Of a stretch of 8,589 nucleotides of DNA, positions 7,095 to 8,589 are shown piece by piece. The DNA lies in contig JAJAYV010000158.1 of NCBI GenBank assembly GCA_026786045.1, forward strand, positions 1 to 8,589, read 5' to 3'. A program made the position numbers and the translations under genes. Origin of the DNA: Frankiaceae bacterium (GTDB taxonomy: Bacteria; Actinomycetota; Actinomycetes; Mycobacteriales; SCTD01). Numbering within the stretch: position 1 is the stretch's first letter; every line of letters begins with the position of its first letter. A model generated the notes under the pieces. The model was not told the origin of the DNA. It did no database searches and saw only the letters and a program-made list of their open reading frames with translations.

Positions 7095-7105
7095 GTTCAC
7101 CTGCG
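7095..7105 (+). promoter_or_regulatory. single PHO-box-like unit upstream of the CYTH-CHAD gene
   Basis: GTTCACCTGCG fits all 11 positions of the PhoP repeat G(G/T)TCAYYYR(G/C)G as I recall it. It sits 49-59 bases upstream of the CYTH-CHAD start and 14 bases beyond the proposed -35, a usual place for an activator. Its orientation is opposite to that gene. The neighbouring 11-base units do not match, so a single unit may bind weakly or not at all. Confidence 0.3.
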
Positions 7106-7154
7106 CGCGGAAGGCTCGGACCGGTCCACAGGCTTGGCCGGAGGTGAGCAGCAG

Positions 7155-7361
7155 ATGAACAGCTCCCGTTCCTGGCAGGTCAACGGACCTGGTCGGTCCG
7201 GCTCGCTCCCCGTCCCAGGCGCGGCCCCAGTAGTGGTCCATGGGTCGGTGCAGTCCCGTCCCCGCCATGCCCCGGCCGGGCGTCGACCGGTCCGCCGGCG
7301 ACAATCCCGACGTGGCCGGCTGCTCCGACAGCTGCTCCGTCTGGTCCCGCACCGCGGCTGA
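7155..7361 (+). CDS. doubtful small basic protein ORF
   Basis: A 68-residue frame starting at ATG 7155, with GGAGGT (7140-7145) nine bases upstream, the strongest ribosome-binding match in the window. The product is Ser/Pro/Gly-rich at first, then strongly Arg-rich over the last 30 residues (for example RRPVRRRQSRRGRLLRQLL). It has no signal peptide and no domain I recognise. Third-position GC is clearly lower than in the real genes, and the frame remains open far upstream through the antisense of the CYTH-CHAD gene, which argues that the openness is chance. It stands divergent to CYTH-CHAD and ahead of the lamin-tail gene. It is listed only for its unusually good ribosome site. Confidence 0.18.
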   Translation: MNSSRSWQVNGPGRSGSLPVPGAAPVVVHGSVQSRPRHAPAGRRPVRRRQSRRGRLLRQLLRLVPHRG

Positions 7362-7476
7362 GGGCGGACCGTGAGGGAGCTCGGCCGGTGCGCCCAGCTC
7401 GGCACGGGACGTGAGAACCTGGTCAATCATGATCGTGAGAAGGGCTGCTGACTAGGCCGTTCGGAGTACTCGGTCT

Positions 7477-7498
7477 GTTCACCTGCTGGCCCACTCGG
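7477..7498 (+). promoter_or_regulatory. PHO-box-like element upstream of the lamin-tail gene
   Basis: GTTCACCTGCT (7477-7487) matches the PhoP repeat at about 10 of 11 positions. The next 11 bases, GGCCCACTCGG, match at about 7. The first 12 bases differ from the copy at 3412 at only one position (GTTCACCTG, then G or C, then TG). A possible -10, TAGCGT, lies at 7527-7532, so the box would sit about 40-60 bases before the transcription start. Box position and orientation both suit activation of the lamin-tail gene. Binding is inferred. Confidence 0.35.
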
Positions 7499-7547
7499 GG
7501 TAGCGGAGGGGTGCCGCCGGGCGACCTAGCGTCCCCGGGAGCTCACC

Positions 7548-7572
7548 GCCCGCCCCCCTGTCGGGGGCGGGC
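7548..7572 (+). terminator. 10-bp GC hairpin in the leader of the lamin-tail gene
   Basis: GCCCGCCCCC (7548-7557) and GGGGGCGGGC (7563-7572) pair perfectly around the loop CTGTC, ending 15 bases before the Shine-Dalgarno site. There is no T-tract. It could stop read-through from upstream, attenuate the gene or stabilise its leader. The sequence alone does not decide between these, and the terminator label is a placeholder. Confidence 0.4.
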
Positions 7573-7598
7573 TTCCGCCTGCCGTTGAAGGAAGTCCC

Positions 7599-8589
7599 AT
7601 GCCCTTGCGCCGCCCTGTCGGCCTCGTCGCGCTCACCGCGATGGTCGCCCCCCTGCTCGCCCTCGCCGGTCCGGCGTCCGCGTTCTCCGAACCGGACGCA
7701 CCCGTCTTCATCAACGAGATCCACTACGACACCGCCGGCACCGACACCGGTGAGTTCATCGAGGTGGCGGGCCCGGCCGGGACCGACCTGACCGGCTGGT
7801 CGGTGGTCCTCTACAACGGCAACGGTGGAGCGGTTTACGACACCGACGCCCTGTCCGTCACGCTGGCGGACGCGGGCAGCGGCTACGGCTTCCAGTCGCT
7901 GACCTATCCCAGCAACGGCCTCCAGAACGGCGCACCGGACGGCGTGGCGCTGGTCGACGCAGGCGGGTCCGTGGTGCAGTTCCTGGCCTACGAGGGCAGC
8001 TTCACGGCTGTCGGCGGGCCGGCTGGCGGCCGGACGAGCACCGACATCGGTGTCGCCGAGACCGGTACAGAGTCGGTCGGTCAGTCGATCCAGCTCAGCG
8101 GCGCGGGCGACACCTACGGCGACTTCAGCTGGCAGGCCCCGGCCGTCCAGACCCCCGGCGCGAGCAACACCGGTCAGACGTTCCAGGCGCCCGCTCCTGA
8201 CCCGGTCGAGGACAAGGGTCCTCAGGGGAACGCGAACGGCAGCGGCAACGGCAAGGGCGGCGACGGCACGGGCAAGAACGCAGCCGGCGAGCCCGTCATC
8301 AGCTGTGCGGAGTCGTTGGACACCGGGTTCGGGACGGCTGCCACTTCGCCCGTCTCGGCAGTCGATCCGGACAGCCGGATCGCTGAGCTGGCGATCACTT
8401 CCCCGCCTGTCGTGGGCATCACTGTCGAGGGCGTCACGGCGCCCAAGCGCAAGGGGGAGCCGGCCACCGGCACGCTGACCGTTTCAGCCGACGTTCCCGG
8501 CGGCACGTACACGGTCGAGATCACGGCAACGAGCCGGTCCGGTGGGCCGGCGCAGAGAGCGGTCTGCGCCGTCCTGGTCACGGTTACCA
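7599..8589 (+). CDS. secreted lamin-tail-domain protein, probable ExeM/NucH-type extracellular nuclease (5' part)
   Basis: This is the first 330 codons of a secreted protein that continues past the right edge. ATG 7599 is preceded by AAGGAAG (7588-7594). The signal peptide has basic residues at 4 and 5, a long hydrophobic core and a cut after A-S-A (residue 28). A lamin-tail domain follows (about 36-190), with FINEIHYD, GEFIEVAGPAG and LTGWSVVLYNGNGG in the usual order. Next come a Gly/Asn/Lys-rich linker (about 211-227) and an immunoglobulin-like beta domain from C236 to C323, a possible disulfide pair. This order resembles ExeM/NucH extracellular endonucleases, where an endonuclease/exonuclease/phosphatase domain comes later. 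That catalytic domain is not in view, so nuclease activity is inferred and another lamin-tail hydrolase is possible. A PHO-like box and a hairpin lie upstream. Confidence 0.85.
   Translation, partial: MPLRRPVGLVALTAMVAPLLALAGPASAFSEPDAPVFINEIHYDTAGTDTGEFIEVAGPAGTDLTGWSVVLYNGNGGAVYDTDALSVTLADAGSGYGFQSLTYPSNGLQNGAPDGVALVDAGGSVVQFLAYEGSFTAVGGPAGGRTSTDIGVAETGTESVGQSIQLSGAGDTYGDFSWQAPAVQTPGASNTGQTFQAPAPDPVEDKGPQGNANGSGNGKGGDGTGKNAAGEPVISCAESLDTGFGTAATSPVSAVDPDSRIAELAITSPPVVGITVEGVTAPKRKGEPATGTLTVSADVPGGTYTVEITATSRSGGPAQRAVCAVLVTVT

Larger units (their letters stand above)
7047..7598. other. 552-base divergent intergenic region
   Basis: This lies between the starts of the CYTH-CHAD gene (minus) and the lamin-tail gene (plus). 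It holds a possible leaderless promoter, two GTTCACCTG elements (7095 and 7477), a 10-bp hairpin (7548-7572) and a small ORF with a strong ribosome site (7155-7361). Codon third positions here look less GC-biased than in the genes, and the open frames on both strands show no recognisable domain. From about 7370 to 7475 I see nothing I can name. It is long for an actinobacterial promoter region, so a small RNA or small protein is possible. Confidence 0.5.

Noticed and set aside
5643..7361. A 572-codon plus-strand frame antisense to the CYTH-CHAD gene
   Set aside because: It is a shadow of the real minus-strand gene with no recognisable domain. Only its last 68 codons, which leave the gene and have a ribosome site, are kept as a doubtful entry.
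7047..7430. N-terminal extension of the CYTH-CHAD frame to an ATG at 7430
   Set aside because: The extra 128 residues resemble no family sequence and would bury the ExExK motif, which belongs close to the N-terminus. The stretch also crosses the proposed promoter and the 7095 element.

Overview
This window is very GC-rich (roughly 70% by eye), almost every third codon position is G or C, GTG starts are common, and it encodes MMPL, CYTH-CHAD, choice-of-anchor I and lamin-tail proteins. That points to a free-living actinobacterium, perhaps one related to the Geodermatophilales, although the genus is a guess. I see no tRNA, rRNA, CRISPR array, insertion sequence or phage gene.

Layout. (1) At 1-2364, on the minus strand, lies an MMPL/RND exporter followed four bases later by the start of an APC-type amino-acid permease that runs off the left edge. 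(2) A divergent spacer with two inverted repeats leads to a plus-strand cytoplasmic glycerophosphodiester phosphodiesterase (2548-3303). (3) A 163-base spacer carries an 11-base-phased repeat resembling an actinobacterial PHO box. It precedes a secreted choice-of-anchor I beta-propeller protein (3467-5161). (4) Facing it on the minus strand are a decayed Sfp-type phosphopantetheinyl transferase, interrupted by an in-frame TAG and short at both ends, and a CYTH-CHAD protein (5550-7046). (5) A 552-base spacer holds a possible leaderless promoter for the CYTH-CHAD gene, two more GTTCACCTG elements, a 10-bp hairpin and a doubtful small ORF. (6) At the right edge is the 5' part of a secreted lamin-tail-domain protein whose architecture suggests an ExeM/NucH-type extracellular nuclease (7599 to the window end).

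Common theme. Four of the intact genes plausibly concern phosphorus: phosphodiester hydrolysis (GDPD), a secreted protein of a family often annotated as alkaline-phosphatase-like, a polyphosphate/triphosphate protein (CYTH-CHAD) and a probable secreted nuclease. The 9-mer GTTCACCTG, which matches the start of the PhoP-box repeat unit described in Streptomyces, occurs three times by my reading. Each copy is in an upstream region, one in front of each of the last three intact genes. My main proposal is that 2548 to the right edge is a phosphate-starvation locus under a PhoP/RegX3-type regulator. The repeats are seen in the sequence; the regulation is inferred.
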